In this document: piece by piece, positions 48,316 to 55,971 of the stretch | Layout of the letters: the number at the start of each line of letters is the position of its first letter | Position numbering within the stretch: position 1 is the first letter of the stretch | DNA from: a virus | Direction: 5' to 3' (one strand) | IMG/VR virus record: IMGVR_UViG_3300031999_000009 | Coordinates: 19,274-83,273 of that record | DNA: 64,000 nucleotides | Position numbers and translations under genes: made by a program | The notes under the pieces: generated by a model | Databases searched by the model: none | What the model was told of the DNA's origin: nothing | What the model saw: only the letters and a program-made list of their open reading frames with translations

Positions 48316-48671
48316 GGTTGCCTGACGCCATCGAGCGCGACCTCCAGGCCATCGAGGCCGAGTATTTCTCACGCGGTGGACAGCAGGCGGGGACGCCACG
48401 GTTGCGCGCCCTTCGCGCGTCTCTTCAGATTGCGTTCCAGCAATTGCACTACCAGTATGGATTCGTTCCGACGGCCGTGCTGTCCGGGTCCGAGGCGCGG
48501 CTGGTGCTGGAGGCCATCGACAGCCATCTCTACTGGCAGTTGGCCGAGTCGAACAACCGGAACAATGGGGACGTGATCGCGGACACGGAGGAGATGCGGC
48601 CCTTCCGCGAGCTGGAAGCCAGGCTTGAGAACAATCTTCGCGGGTTCGACGCCGTAAAGATTCCCAAATAA
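48312..48671 (+). CDS. Small helical protein
   Basis: 119 residues, coupled by ATGA. All-helical (AIERDLQAIEAEY, ALRASLQIAFQQLHYQYG, LVLEAIDSHLYWQLAE). Unknown family. Followed directly by promoter g. Confidence 0.55.
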   Translation: MRLPDAIERDLQAIEAEYFSRGGQQAGTPRLRALRASLQIAFQQLHYQYGFVPTAVLSGSEARLVLEAIDSHLYWQLAESNNRNNGDVIADTEEMRPFRELEARLENNLRGFDAVKIPK

Positions 48672-48685
48672 ATAGTCCACAGGGC

Positions 48686-48714
48686 TTGACTCGCTGCCCG
48701 ATTGATAGTATCAT
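48686..48714 (+). promoter_or_regulatory. Early promoter-operator, copy g
   Basis: TTGACT, 17 bp, TATCAT, TGATAGTATCA over the -10; CCCAAATAAATAGTCC upstream. Exactly six bases separate the -10 from the ATG of the next gene, a leaderless layout. Confidence 0.88.
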
Positions 48715-48720
48715 TCTCTT

Positions 48721-48969
48721 ATGGTCAACAGCACACGTAAGCTCTCATTGGTTAGCAGGCGCATCCTGGGCATTCGCGAGGACGAGCTCGCGCCCGAGGT
48801 GCCACCTGCGCAGTGGGGTGTGCGGATGAACAACGTCCCGGTCTTCATGGGGCCGAACCTGCACTGGGTGGATGTCACTCGCGCATTTCGGTTCGACTCC
48901 CCCGAGCTTGCCCAGTCCTACGCGGACAACATGGGTTACTCGGACGTCGTCACAGTGGAGGCGTTGTGA
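48721..48969 (+). CDS. Small hypothetical protein, probably leaderless
   Basis: 82 residues starting six bases after a -10 hexamer with no ribosome site, so the message most likely begins at the start codon. Basic N-terminus (NSTRKLSLVSRRILG), then mixed fold with VPVFMGPNLHWVDVTRAF. First gene of the DUF1257/DUF2997 operon. Unknown family. Confidence 0.6.
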   Translation: MVNSTRKLSLVSRRILGIREDELAPEVPPAQWGVRMNNVPVFMGPNLHWVDVTRAFRFDSPELAQSYADNMGYSDVVTVEAL

Positions 48970-49211
48970 GCGAGCACACCTTCCGCATCGAGGACGGGCA
49001 CTTGCGCTTCGTCTACGACGACGCGGTGGCGGAGCTACTCGACGAGGGCACGGTGGCGGTCTGCCGTGTCAGCCACGTGGAGCCAGCAGAGGGCGGCGGA
49101 TGGACGGCCGACATGAGTCCGGTGGATGGTCCCGTGTTGGGGCCGTTCCAATTGAGGCAGCAGGCGCTCGACGCCGAGCGTGCCTGGTTAACGAAAGAGA
49201 GGGGATTGTGA
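48966..49211 (+). CDS. Small hypothetical protein
   Basis: 81 residues from GTG overlapping the previous stop. Strand-rich (EHTFRIEDGHLRFVYDD, VAVCRVSHVEPAEGGGWTADM), then an amphipathic helix. Coupled to DUF1257. Confidence 0.5.
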   Translation: MSEHTFRIEDGHLRFVYDDAVAELLDEGTVAVCRVSHVEPAEGGGWTADMSPVDGPVLGPFQLRQQALDAERAWLTKERGL

Positions 49212-49651
49212 GTCACGTAGCAGACGTCGATATCAAGTTCCGCGACTTGGCCGCCTGCGCAGCCGCAGCGAAGGCCCTGGGCGGGGAGTTCATGGAGGGC
49301 CAGCGGACGCACAAGTGGTATGGCCGGTTCATGAACGACTGGAACTCGCAGGACGCCGCGGCGAAGCGGCGCGACCCGAAGACCTTCGGGAAGTGCGACC
49401 ACGCCATTCGGTTCCCCGGCGTGGACTACGAGATTGGGCTCTGCAAGGAGCCCGATGGCACCTTCACCGCCGTCTACGATTCGTGGGGCAGCGGTCAGGG
49501 CATCGTCAAGGCGTGCGGCGGCCTGAAGCTGCCGTTCCTGGCGAACGAATACGCGGCGGCGGTCACGACGCGGATGCTGGCTCGGAAGGGGTTCCGGGTC
49601 ACGCGCACGGTCGACAAGCAGGGCGCAATTGTCCTGAAGGCGGTGAACTGA
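49208..49651 (+). CDS. DUF1257 / Ycf35-like protein
   Basis: 147 residues from GTG overlapping the previous stop. Starts MSHVADVDIKFRDLAACAAAAKALG, the usual opening of DUF1257, with a conserved aromatic/Lys block (HKWYGRFMNDW), F-P-G-V-D-Y-E-I-G-L and F-T-A-V-Y-D-S-W near residue 90. In cyanobacteria and plastids this family (Ycf35) occurs with Ycf46 ATPases and DUF2997. Function unknown. The Ycf46-like ATPase here lies upstream. Confidence 0.75.
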   Translation: MSHVADVDIKFRDLAACAAAAKALGGEFMEGQRTHKWYGRFMNDWNSQDAAAKRRDPKTFGKCDHAIRFPGVDYEIGLCKEPDGTFTAVYDSWGSGQGIVKACGGLKLPFLANEYAAAVTTRMLARKGFRVTRTVDKQGAIVLKAVN

Positions 49652-49818
49652 TGGCGTCTCTCACGGTGCGGATTGTCGACGGCGAGGCGGTGGTTACCGC
49701 GGACGGATCGCCGACGTCCTGCAAGGCGGCTCACGACGTGGAGGCGGCGCTCGGGAAGGTCACGAAGTCTGTGGCCACGGGCACCAAGGCCGAGACGACC
49801 AAGCTGGTGCAGAAGTGA
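49651..49818 (+). CDS. DUF2997-like protein
   Basis: 55 residues, TGATG overlap with DUF1257. Pattern VRIVDGEAVVTADGSPTSCKAAHDVEAALGKV, ending in K-A-E-T-T-K, fits DUF2997, the usual small partner of DUF1257. It probably works with it and the AAA+ ATPase. Function unknown. Confidence 0.7.
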   Translation: MASLTVRIVDGEAVVTADGSPTSCKAAHDVEAALGKVTKSVATGTKAETTKLVQK

Positions 49819-50126
49819 ACCGGGGCCCCGAGCCGGCTTCGAATGTCGTGCTGATGTGCGCGGAGCACGCGTCGAAGCCGGACCCCAAGTGGCATGGATG
49901 GCCCTTGGCGAAATACGTGGGACTCCACGTCAAGCGGTCCTTCCCGATCGCTGGGCGCGTCGGGAACGAGCACATGTGGGTGCGCGTCAAGTTCGTAACG
50001 CCCATAGGGCAGCTGACGGGCGTCCTCGACAATGATCCGCAGTTCGACGTCGGCGTGATGTGCGGCGACATGGTCACCTTCGACGTGACCGACATCGAAG
50101 ACGTGATAGTATCAAAGGAAGGGTGA
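49815..50126 (+). CDS. DUF2314-like protein
   Basis: 103 residues from GTG overlapping the previous stop. C-terminal half E-H-M-W-V-R-V, G-V-L-D-N-D-P, G-D-M-V-T-F-D-V-T-D-I-E-D matches the DUF2314 core. Members are found as small stand-alone proteins and with toxin-immunity domains; role unknown. Its last codons contain a copy of the early operator palindrome. Confidence 0.6.
   Translation: MNRGPEPASNVVLMCAEHASKPDPKWHGWPLAKYVGLHVKRSFPIAGRVGNEHMWVRVKFVTPIGQLTGVLDNDPQFDVGVMCGDMVTFDVTDIEDVIVSKEG
50104..50114. promoter_or_regulatory. Operator palindrome TGATAGTATCA without a full promoter
   Basis: The same 11-bp palindrome found at the eight early promoters, here inside the end of a gene and 17 bases before the next start codon. 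No TTGACT lies at the right distance, so it may be an operator-only site affecting the next gene, or chance. Confidence 0.5.
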
Positions 50127-50131
50127 CGACG

Positions 50132-51082
50132 ATGACGGCGACGACGATTTCATCCGGCGAACTAGTTGCGGCCAAGACCATCTGCCTCGCGCTCAAAGTG
50201 GGCAGCTTCGGCAACACGAAGCAAGCCTCCCTTGCGGGGGTGCAGTGGGACGTGAACCAGGGCGCCGCGGACGATGACCCCAGCTCCCACCAGCCAGACA
50301 AGACGCTGCTGCGGCTGTCGAAGACCCTGCTCGATTCGCCAGAACTGACGGCGGTCAAGAAGGCCGACCGCGAGCTGGCCGTGGCCATTCGCACCATGGC
50401 GTTCTCGTCGCTGTTCAAGGGTGGCGTCTACATGCTGCCGTTGGCGATGGTGCCCACCGCAGAGGAGTTGCTGAAGGGTGCGATTGCTCGGCGCACGGTG
50501 TTGGTCGAGGCGGCCTGCGCGGCTTACCAGACCCGCATCGACGAAACGGCCGAGCGCCTGGGCGTGACGTTCAACGCGGGCGACTACCCGAGCCCAGAAC
50601 GCTTCCGGGCGTGTTTCTACCTCGAATACTCCTACGTGACATTCGAGACACCGTCACGGTTGAAGGCCGTCAGCGCCGCGTTGTTCCAGGCCGAGACGGA
50701 GAAGGCTCGCGTCCGGTTGGAGTCCGTCGCCGAGGAGTGTCAGCAGACGATGCGCGCTGGGCTCCTGTCGCTGGTCGATCACCTGGCCGAACGGTTGACG
50801 CCGTCCGACGATGGCAAGGCGAAGCGCCTGTCGAACAGCACCATCGGCAACCTGAACGATTTCCTCGCGACGTTCGAGCTTCGGAACGTGACCGACGACG
50901 CCCAACTCGGCGACATCGTTGCGAAGGCTCGTCAGGTCATGCAGGGCCTGGATCACAAGTCGCTGAAGAGCGATGACCTGATTCGGCAGAAGGTCGTGGC
51001 TGAACTGTCCGCCTTGACGGCCGCACTGGACCCGCTGATTGTCGAGAAGGGCACCCGGTCCATCTCGTTCGAGGATGAGTAA
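50132..51082 (+). CDS. Hypothetical replication/recombination-region protein (DUF3150-like)
   Basis: 316 residues behind GAAGGGTGACGACG. Long and mainly helical, with TLLRLSKTLLDSPELTAVKKADRELAVAIRTMAF, LPLAMVPTAEELL and a C-terminal helical bundle. I associate this layout with DUF3150 phage proteins of unknown function; that identification is tentative. Located just upstream of the recombination genes and just downstream of the operator-only site. Confidence 0.6.
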   Translation: MTATTISSGELVAAKTICLALKVGSFGNTKQASLAGVQWDVNQGAADDDPSSHQPDKTLLRLSKTLLDSPELTAVKKADRELAVAIRTMAFSSLFKGGVYMLPLAMVPTAEELLKGAIARRTVLVEAACAAYQTRIDETAERLGVTFNAGDYPSPERFRACFYLEYSYVTFETPSRLKAVSAALFQAETEKARVRLESVAEECQQTMRAGLLSLVDHLAERLTPSDDGKAKRLSNSTIGNLNDFLATFELRNVTDDAQLGDIVAKARQVMQGLDHKSLKSDDLIRQKVVAELSALTAALDPLIVEKGTRSISFEDE

Positions 51083-51257
51083 CGTGGCCGGGCTGGCCTG
51101 TATCGACTGCTCCATGCAGGCGTTGGCGGACGGGAAGCCCGTGCCCTATTTCTACGAGACGGCCGAAGAGCACATGGCTCGCGTGCATCCGGACCTAGAG
51201 CTGACGCGCCTCAACCGGGCAAAACTCGAGCGCCAGCTGCGCGAGAAACTGAAGTGA
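51075..51257 (+). CDS. Small zinc-finger-like protein
   Basis: 60 residues overlapping the previous gene by 8 bases. C-I-D-C near the start and a H-M-A-R-V-H pair could make a C2H2-like site; helical, basic C-terminus (LNRAKLERQLREKL). Unknown role. Confidence 0.55.
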   Translation: MSNVAGLACIDCSMQALADGKPVPYFYETAEEHMARVHPDLELTRLNRAKLERQLREKLK

Positions 51258-51260
51258 CAG

Positions 51261-51701
51261 ATGCCACTGCAACCAACGGCGTCGACGTGGGTCATGAAGG
51301 ACCAGGACGGCGTGCCACACTTCGTGCGCGTCGTCGACATGACCGACACGCACCTCTGGCGCTGGGTCCGCTTCTTCAGGCGGAAGTGGCGAGACAAGGG
51401 GTTCAACGGATCGGACGAGGCGCTCGATCAGGCCATTCGACAGAGCATCGTCACGGCGCCGGCGATCTACGCCGAAGCCTTCAAGCGGAAGGTCGTGCCA
51501 GGTTTGGCCGACCCCGCTCCGAAGGCCCAGCCGAAAGTGCTCCAGCTGTTGTCTCTTGCTTCCTTGATCTCCGTGATGGCTCCACCCGTTGTGGCGCCCA
51601 AGAAGAAACGTCCTCGGTCGGTGGCGACGGTGGCGAAGGCGACGGTGGCGAAGGTCGAAGCTGCTCCAGGCAAACGCCGCATCACTTTAGACGAGGATTA
51701 A
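51261..51701 (+). CDS. Hypothetical protein with basic C-terminus
   Basis: 146 residues. N-terminal 75 residues mixed; then an Ala/Pro/Lys-rich tail (APKKKRPRSVATVAKATVAKVEAAPGKRR) reminiscent of DNA-binding or histone-like tails. No clear ribosome site. Unknown family. Confidence 0.5.
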   Translation: MPLQPTASTWVMKDQDGVPHFVRVVDMTDTHLWRWVRFFRRKWRDKGFNGSDEALDQAIRQSIVTAPAIYAEAFKRKVVPGLADPAPKAQPKVLQLLSLASLISVMAPPVVAPKKKRPRSVATVAKATVAKVEAAPGKRRITLDED

Positions 51702-51703
51702 CG

Positions 51704-51904
51704 ATGTCGAACACCAAGAACGACGCGGCCGTGCTTCCAGGGCAAGTCTCTCTGTTCAGAGGGAAGGTCCGGGCGCCGGTCAGCATCACGTTGACGCCAG
51801 AACACCACGCGAAAGTGAACCGAAACATGCGCCGTCTCGGTGTCACGAGGGCCGACTTGATTGGCCTGCTGATTGAGAAGTATGCAGACGGCGTGAAGAT
51901 CTAG
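51704..51904 (+). CDS. Ribbon-helix-helix DNA-binding protein
   Basis: 66 residues. Segment V-S-I-T-L-T-P-E-H-H-A-K-V-N-R-N-M-R-R-L-G, then V-T-R-A-D-L-I-G-L-L-I-E-K-Y-A-D-G-V, fits the ribbon-helix-helix fold: one strand then two helices. Such dimers bind short palindromes. It is a candidate for the factor recognising TGATAGTATCA or the 16-bp palindrome; untested. Confidence 0.7.
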   Translation: MSNTKNDAAVLPGQVSLFRGKVRAPVSITLTPEHHAKVNRNMRRLGVTRADLIGLLIEKYADGVKI

Positions 51905-51913
51905 GAGCTCGCT

Positions 51914-52045
51914 GTGAATCGAACGCGTTGGTCTGACAGAGGCGAAGGCCGTGGGTCGCAACGCGCGAGTGGATCGGCTGGGGCCCACCGCCAGACGAAG
52001 GCCCGTGCACGGGCTGACGCACAGCGAGGGCTCGGTGAGGTCTAA
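51914..52045 (+). CDS. Small arginine-rich protein
   Basis: 43 residues from GTG behind AGGAGCTCGCT. Very Arg/Gly/Ala-rich (TRWSDRGEGRGSQRASG...), probably disordered and nucleic-acid binding. Coding status plausible from the ribosome site. Confidence 0.4.
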   Translation: MNRTRWSDRGEGRGSQRASGSAGAHRQTKARARADAQRGLGEV

Positions 52046-52063
52046 AGCCTTGGAGCTCCACCA

Positions 52064-52091
52064 GTGACCTACCCTGTCACGGGTGCGTGAC
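52064..52091 (+). promoter_or_regulatory. Alternating GTGAC/GTCAC/GTGAC inverted repeats
   Basis: GTGAC, 7 bases, GTCAC, 6 bases, GTGAC: the middle unit can pair with either neighbour, giving two mutually exclusive hairpins in the leader of the annealing-protein gene. Possible attenuator or protein site. Confidence 0.35.
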
Positions 52092-52117
52092 AACATGTGG
52101 AGATGGAGACGACGACG

Positions 52118-53311
52118 ATGCAATCAGAACTGATCGTAGGCGAGGAAGTTGGCTTGGTTCGGCGCCAGGCCAAGGACGTGGTGCTGATGCCGGTCATGGA
52201 CGTGCCGCAAGCCCTGAAGCGGTTGGAGCAACTGCAGGAGTTCTGCGCGTCCTATCTGCAGGAGAGCAAGGACGGTGGCGGAGACGGTGGCGACTACGGC
52301 GTAATCCCAGGCGCGGGGAAGAAGAAAGTCCTCCTCAAGTCCGGAGCGGAGAAGCTCTGCGACGTCTACGGCCTGGCTGACCGCTACCGCATCCTGTCGA
52401 AGATCGAGGACTTCGAGCACGGACTGTTCGACTACACCATCGAGTGCACACTGGTGCGCAAGACCGACGAGATGTTCGTCGGGAGCGGCCTCGGGTCGTG
52501 CAGTTCCTACGAGGCCAAGTATCGCTGGCGTGATTCTCAGCGGAAGTGCCCGCAGTGCCAGGCTGAAGCCATCATCAAGGGCAAGGAAGAATTCGGCGGC
52601 GGCTTCCTCTGCTGGGCCAAGAAGGGCGGTTGCGGCGCGAAGTTCTCCGCGACGGACCCGGCAATCATCGACCAGAAGGTGGGACGCACCGAGAACCCTG
52701 ACCTGAACGACTCCAAGAACACCGTCCTGAAGATCGCCAAGAAGCGCTCCAAGATCGACGCGGTCATCGGCGTGACGCAGTCGTCTGGTATCTTCACGCA
52801 AGACCTTGAGGAACACGAATACGTGGCCCCTCCGGTCGAGCCCGCCGCCGCGGTTCCGGCGGCGACGCCGGATTCCTCGGCCGGTCGCCAGGCTGGCGAG
52901 ACGCACGCCGAGAAGATTGCGCGCGTGAAGGCAGAGGCCGAGGCTGCGAAGTCCGCTGCGCCGGTTCATGCTCCCGCTCCCGCTCCGGTCGAGCCTGCTG
53001 CCAAGCCTGCTGCCGCCAAGCCGACCGTGGAGGCATCCGCTGATGGGTCGACGCTCGTCACTGGCATCAACGTGCGGAATGGGCCGATGGTTGTCAAGGA
53101 CGGCAAGACGGTGCCCTCGTGGGGTCCGCTCTACATCATCGCCTTCGGTTCGAAGGTGTCTGCTCCAGACGGCGTGATGGTGACAGACGCCACGACCTTC
53201 GACCAGAAGATCGCGGCCGCGGCGGAGTTGGCCCGAGACGAGAAGCGTGCTGTGACGCCGACGCTGGAGGCCGGCAAACGGAAGGGCAGCTACAACTTGG
53301 TGTCCTTGTAG
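52118..53311 (+). CDS. Putative single-strand annealing / recombination protein
   Basis: 397 residues behind GGAGACGACGACG. Residues 55-85 D-Y-G-V-I-P-G-x-G-K and L-K-S-G-A-E-K-L-C, then G-S-G-L-G-S-C-S-S-Y-E-A-K-Y-R, a C-P-Q-C zinc half with a second C-G cluster, and N-T-V-L-K-I-A-K-K-R-S-K-I-D-A-V: a pattern of a phage family that sits in recombination modules and has been linked to Rad52/Sak-type annealing. The C-terminal half is Ala/Pro-rich and then a small domain. A PD-(D/E)XK nuclease lies two genes on. Assignment is moderately secure; a ssDNA-binding role is inferred. Confidence 0.6.
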   Translation: MQSELIVGEEVGLVRRQAKDVVLMPVMDVPQALKRLEQLQEFCASYLQESKDGGGDGGDYGVIPGAGKKKVLLKSGAEKLCDVYGLADRYRILSKIEDFEHGLFDYTIECTLVRKTDEMFVGSGLGSCSSYEAKYRWRDSQRKCPQCQAEAIIKGKEEFGGGFLCWAKKGGCGAKFSATDPAIIDQKVGRTENPDLNDSKNTVLKIAKKRSKIDAVIGVTQSSGIFTQDLEEHEYVAPPVEPAAAVPAATPDSSAGRQAGETHAEKIARVKAEAEAAKSAAPVHAPAPAPVEPAAKPAAAKPTVEASADGSTLVTGINVRNGPMVVKDGKTVPSWGPLYIIAFGSKVSAPDGVMVTDATTFDQKIAAAAELARDEKRAVTPTLEAGKRKGSYNLVSL

Positions 53312-53323
53312 GAGGCGACTGCG

Positions 53324-53785
53324 ATGGCTTTGACGGAGACGAAGTTTCAGTTCACGGACACGATGGCGACGGGATCGTGTCTCCCAGCAGACGTGCAAGC
53401 GATGAATCGCCGCGGTAACTTTGCGGGGTTCAAGATGCCGTTCGAATTCGCTCGCCAGCTGAACCTGTTGATGGAGCCTGACCCTGAAGAATCACAGCGG
53501 GTGCGACTCGTCGACGATGCGGGTCAGCGATGGCGAGTGGTCTGCTCAGGTCCAGGCGCGGATTTCAGTCTGGAGGCGAGCGTCAACAAGGGCGCCGGCC
53601 GATCCTCGGACGATGAGCGCCTGGCGCATGACCAGTCCAGCTTGCGGGGCTACATCTTGTGCGACGTGGCGGACTGGCCAGAAGTGCACGTCGTCATCCG
53701 CAACAAGGCGCATTTGATCGGCGTGAAGCAAGTGCTCCGGAGCACGTTCATGGCCTGGTTCTATGGAACGGCGTTACCTTTCTGA
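53324..53785 (+). CDS. Hypothetical protein of the recombination module
   Basis: 153 residues, ribosome site TAGGAGGCGACTGCG. Mixed alpha/beta (QFTDTMATGSCLPADVQAMNRRGNFAGFKMPFEFA). No catalytic motif. Position between the annealing protein and nuclease suggests an accessory recombination role. Confidence 0.5.
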   Translation: MALTETKFQFTDTMATGSCLPADVQAMNRRGNFAGFKMPFEFARQLNLLMEPDPEESQRVRLVDDAGQRWRVVCSGPGADFSLEASVNKGAGRSSDDERLAHDQSSLRGYILCDVADWPEVHVVIRNKAHLIGVKQVLRSTFMAWFYGTALPF

Positions 53786-53799
53786 CGTAACATGCCGCG

Positions 53800-54375
53800 G
53801 TGCCTCTGGAGCGCCTCGCGGTTCGCTATCGGTCGACGTCTGGCACGCCGCTGATCTCGGTCACGCAGGTGCTGACGTTGGCCGGTCGCATCGACACGAC
53901 TTGGTTCACGGAAGAGGCGGCCAAGCGCGGGCAGCTGGTGCACGACTTGACCGAGGTGTTCGACCGGGGCGACCCGTTGGATATCCCGCCAGGGCTCGAA
54001 GGCTACATGGACGCCTACGCCAGTTTCGTGGCGATCGTGCGGCCGGTCTACTCCGCCAGCGAAATCGAGGTGTGGAACGGAGCCTTGGGGCTTGGCGGAC
54101 GGATCGACAGGATCTGCGCAGAGCTGTTCGGCGCGCCTGGCGTGCTCGACTTCAAGACCGGCGACCCCATGCCATGGCATGGGCAGCAGTTGGCCGCCTA
54201 CAACGTCCTGCGGCCCACAGGCGCACGGTGGGCGTGCTATTTGAGCAAGACAGGCCAGTATCGGCTGAGGGCCTACAACGACCCAATTGACCACCGTCGG
54301 TTCATGTATGATCTGGCCCGCACGCGGGGCACGGTGGAGGCGGATGGGAACCATTGGGTAAGGATCGCCGCGTGA
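53800..54375 (+). CDS. PD-(D/E)XK nuclease (Cas4/RecB/exonuclease-like)
   Basis: 191 residues from GTG. Core: G-L-G-G-R-I-D-R-I (acidic Asp), then V-L-D-F-K-T-G (Asp and Lys of the D-x-K pair, about residues 117-119) and Q-L-A-A-Y-N-V-L. H-D-L-T near residue 48 gives the upstream histidine of RecB-like members. Probably a 5'-3' exonuclease or end processor working with the annealing protein. Its stop gives the first A of palindrome copy 3. Confidence 0.85.
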   Translation: MPLERLAVRYRSTSGTPLISVTQVLTLAGRIDTTWFTEEAAKRGQLVHDLTEVFDRGDPLDIPPGLEGYMDAYASFVAIVRPVYSASEIEVWNGALGLGGRIDRICAELFGAPGVLDFKTGDPMPWHGQQLAAYNVLRPTGARWACYLSKTGQYRLRAYNDPIDHRRFMYDLARTRGTVEADGNHWVRIAA

Positions 54376-54390
54376 TACCGCCGGCGGTAT
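54375..54390. repeat. Perfect 16-bp palindrome ATACCGCCGGCGGTAT, copy 3
   Basis: Overlaps the upstream TGA as copy 1 does. Its last two bases plus the next G form an ATG in frame with the following gene. Confidence 0.85.
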
Positions 54391-54418
54391 GGATACGACG
54401 GTTGCGGAGGAGACGACT

Positions 54419-55267
54419 ATGGCGAGAACCACCAAGAGCGACGAAGTCTACGAGCCTGAACCCGCCGCGCTAGTCCGCGCGGTCGATGCCGAACTCGACA
54501 TCAAACTGACCAGCCAGGCGGCGGTCGAAGTGCTCGCACAGGCTCTCCGCGGAGCCGCTTTCGAATTCGACCCCGACGACCTCGTCACGATCGCGACGGC
54601 AGAAGCCCTCAAAGTCGTGGACGCAGACGAATACGCCCAAGGCTACGAGCTGCTTCACGAGCTGGGCGCCCTCGAGACTCGTGTAACTAGCCACTACGGG
54701 CGATTCGACAAGCCGCTCAACTTCCTGATCGGCGTCGTGCGGAAGGTGAAGAGTCCGCAGGTGGCGCAAGTCACGCCTGTCAAGCAAACCCTGTCCAAGC
54801 GACTCGGCACCTGGAAGGCAGAGCAGGACGAGCGCGATCGACAGGAAGCGCGGCGTCAGCAGGAGGTTGCCGATGCCGCCGCCAGGGCTGGCCAGGAAGC
54901 GAAAGCCGCCACGCTGGAGCGCGTGGCGCAGGTCGAGCCCGATCCCAAGTTGGCGGAGTCCTTCAAGAAGGAAGCCGAGATGGTGCGCTCGGTGGACGTG
55001 CATGCCGCACCGGTCGAAGTGCAGAAGACCGCGCCCACGATCGTCGGTGGTTACACCAGAGCCACATGGAAGTGCGAGTTCGTCAACCTGAAAGAGTTGC
55101 TGCAGGCGTATGTCGAGGGACGGTGCTTCCTCGACGAAGAGGCCATCAAGGACGGGCTTCAGCAGTCGATGGATCGCCAGGCGGTCAGCTTGACGACGAA
55201 TCTTGGCAAAGCCTTCCCCGGCACCCAGGCGGTGCCGTCCTACGGCGCGGTGGCGAGGAAGCGGTGA
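54419..55267 (+). CDS. Hypothetical recombination-module protein, helical
   Basis: 282 residues; start chosen behind GGAGGAGACGACT rather than the in-frame ATG inside the palindrome. Helical with a long coiled coil (residues 125-170, QDERDRQEARRQQEVADAAARAGQEA) and C-terminal W-K-C-E-F-V-N-L-K-E-L-L. Coiled-coil spacing suggests a DNA-end or nuclease accessory; no family firmly recognised. Confidence 0.55.
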   Translation: MARTTKSDEVYEPEPAALVRAVDAELDIKLTSQAAVEVLAQALRGAAFEFDPDDLVTIATAEALKVVDADEYAQGYELLHELGALETRVTSHYGRFDKPLNFLIGVVRKVKSPQVAQVTPVKQTLSKRLGTWKAEQDERDRQEARRQQEVADAAARAGQEAKAATLERVAQVEPDPKLAESFKKEAEMVRSVDVHAAPVEVQKTAPTIVGGYTRATWKCEFVNLKELLQAYVEGRCFLDEEAIKDGLQQSMDRQAVSLTTNLGKAFPGTQAVPSYGAVARKR

Positions 55268-55971
55268 AGCGGCACCTGATTCCTGGCCATCGCGCTCGCG
55301 TGGCGGAACTACTTGCCCTCAATCCAGAGCGCACAAACTGGTCTATTGGGCACGAGGTTGGTGTCTCGGCAAGCTTCGTGGCTGACAGCCGGACCCAGTT
55401 AGGCATGAAGACCACTGACGAGCTTCGCGTCGAGCACGTCGAGCTGCTTCTGAGCCAAGGCAAGGCGACGTATGAAATTGTTAAGTTAGCGAAGACCAGT
55501 CCAGGCCGCGTCGTGGAGATCCGGAAGATGCGTGCGGATCGTGGATTGGTCGACCCCACCGCCGCCTCGCTGAAGCTGAAGGCCATGGCGACGATGGCAG
55601 CCGATGGTTATAACTCCGAGCAGATCTCCGAGGCGCTAGGTGTGGAGCCTGAACGCGTGCGTCTCAGATGCCGTCAAGAAGGGATCGATGTTCCTGGCGA
55701 CATTCACGCTGGCCAAAAGCGCAAGGTCAACGGTAATCGCGTCATGCACCACATCGTGGAGGACGCTGACGACTTGACGTCAGACGTCAAACTGATCGAC
55801 TTCACGACGCTCGACAAAAACGAGGTTCCTGGCTGGCTAAAGATGCTACGAGGATCTCGTCGGAAACTGACGCAGCTGATCGATCGGTTGCAAATTTATG
55901 GAGGCGGCAACGGCAATGACCAAGACCAAGACGCAGGCGCTCCCGAATCATCCAGAGGTGGCGCAGCCTAG
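55264..55971 (+). CDS. Protein with three helix-turn-helix units
   Basis: 235 residues from GTG overlapping the previous stop. Three successive HTH-like units: near residue 25 (N-W-S-I-G-H-E-V-G-V-S-A-S-F-V), near residue 70 (T-Y-E-I-V-K-L-A-K-T-S-P-G-R-V) and near residue 115 (S-E-Q-I-S-E-A-L-G-V-E-P-E-R-V). Tandem HTHs suggest a replication initiator or transcription regulator; a candidate for binding the palindromes. The C-terminal end overlaps the next gene. Confidence 0.7.
   Translation: MKRHLIPGHRARVAELLALNPERTNWSIGHEVGVSASFVADSRTQLGMKTTDELRVEHVELLLSQGKATYEIVKLAKTSPGRVVEIRKMRADRGLVDPTAASLKLKAMATMAADGYNSEQISEALGVEPERVRLRCRQEGIDVPGDIHAGQKRKVNGNRVMHHIVEDADDLTSDVKLIDFTTLDKNEVPGWLKMLRGSRRKLTQLIDRLQIYGGGNGNDQDQDAGAPESSRGGAA

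Noticed and set aside
50100-50130. A ninth full early promoter at the 50104 palindrome
   Set aside because: No TTGACT or close relative lies 17 bp before its TATCAA, so it is listed as an operator-only site.
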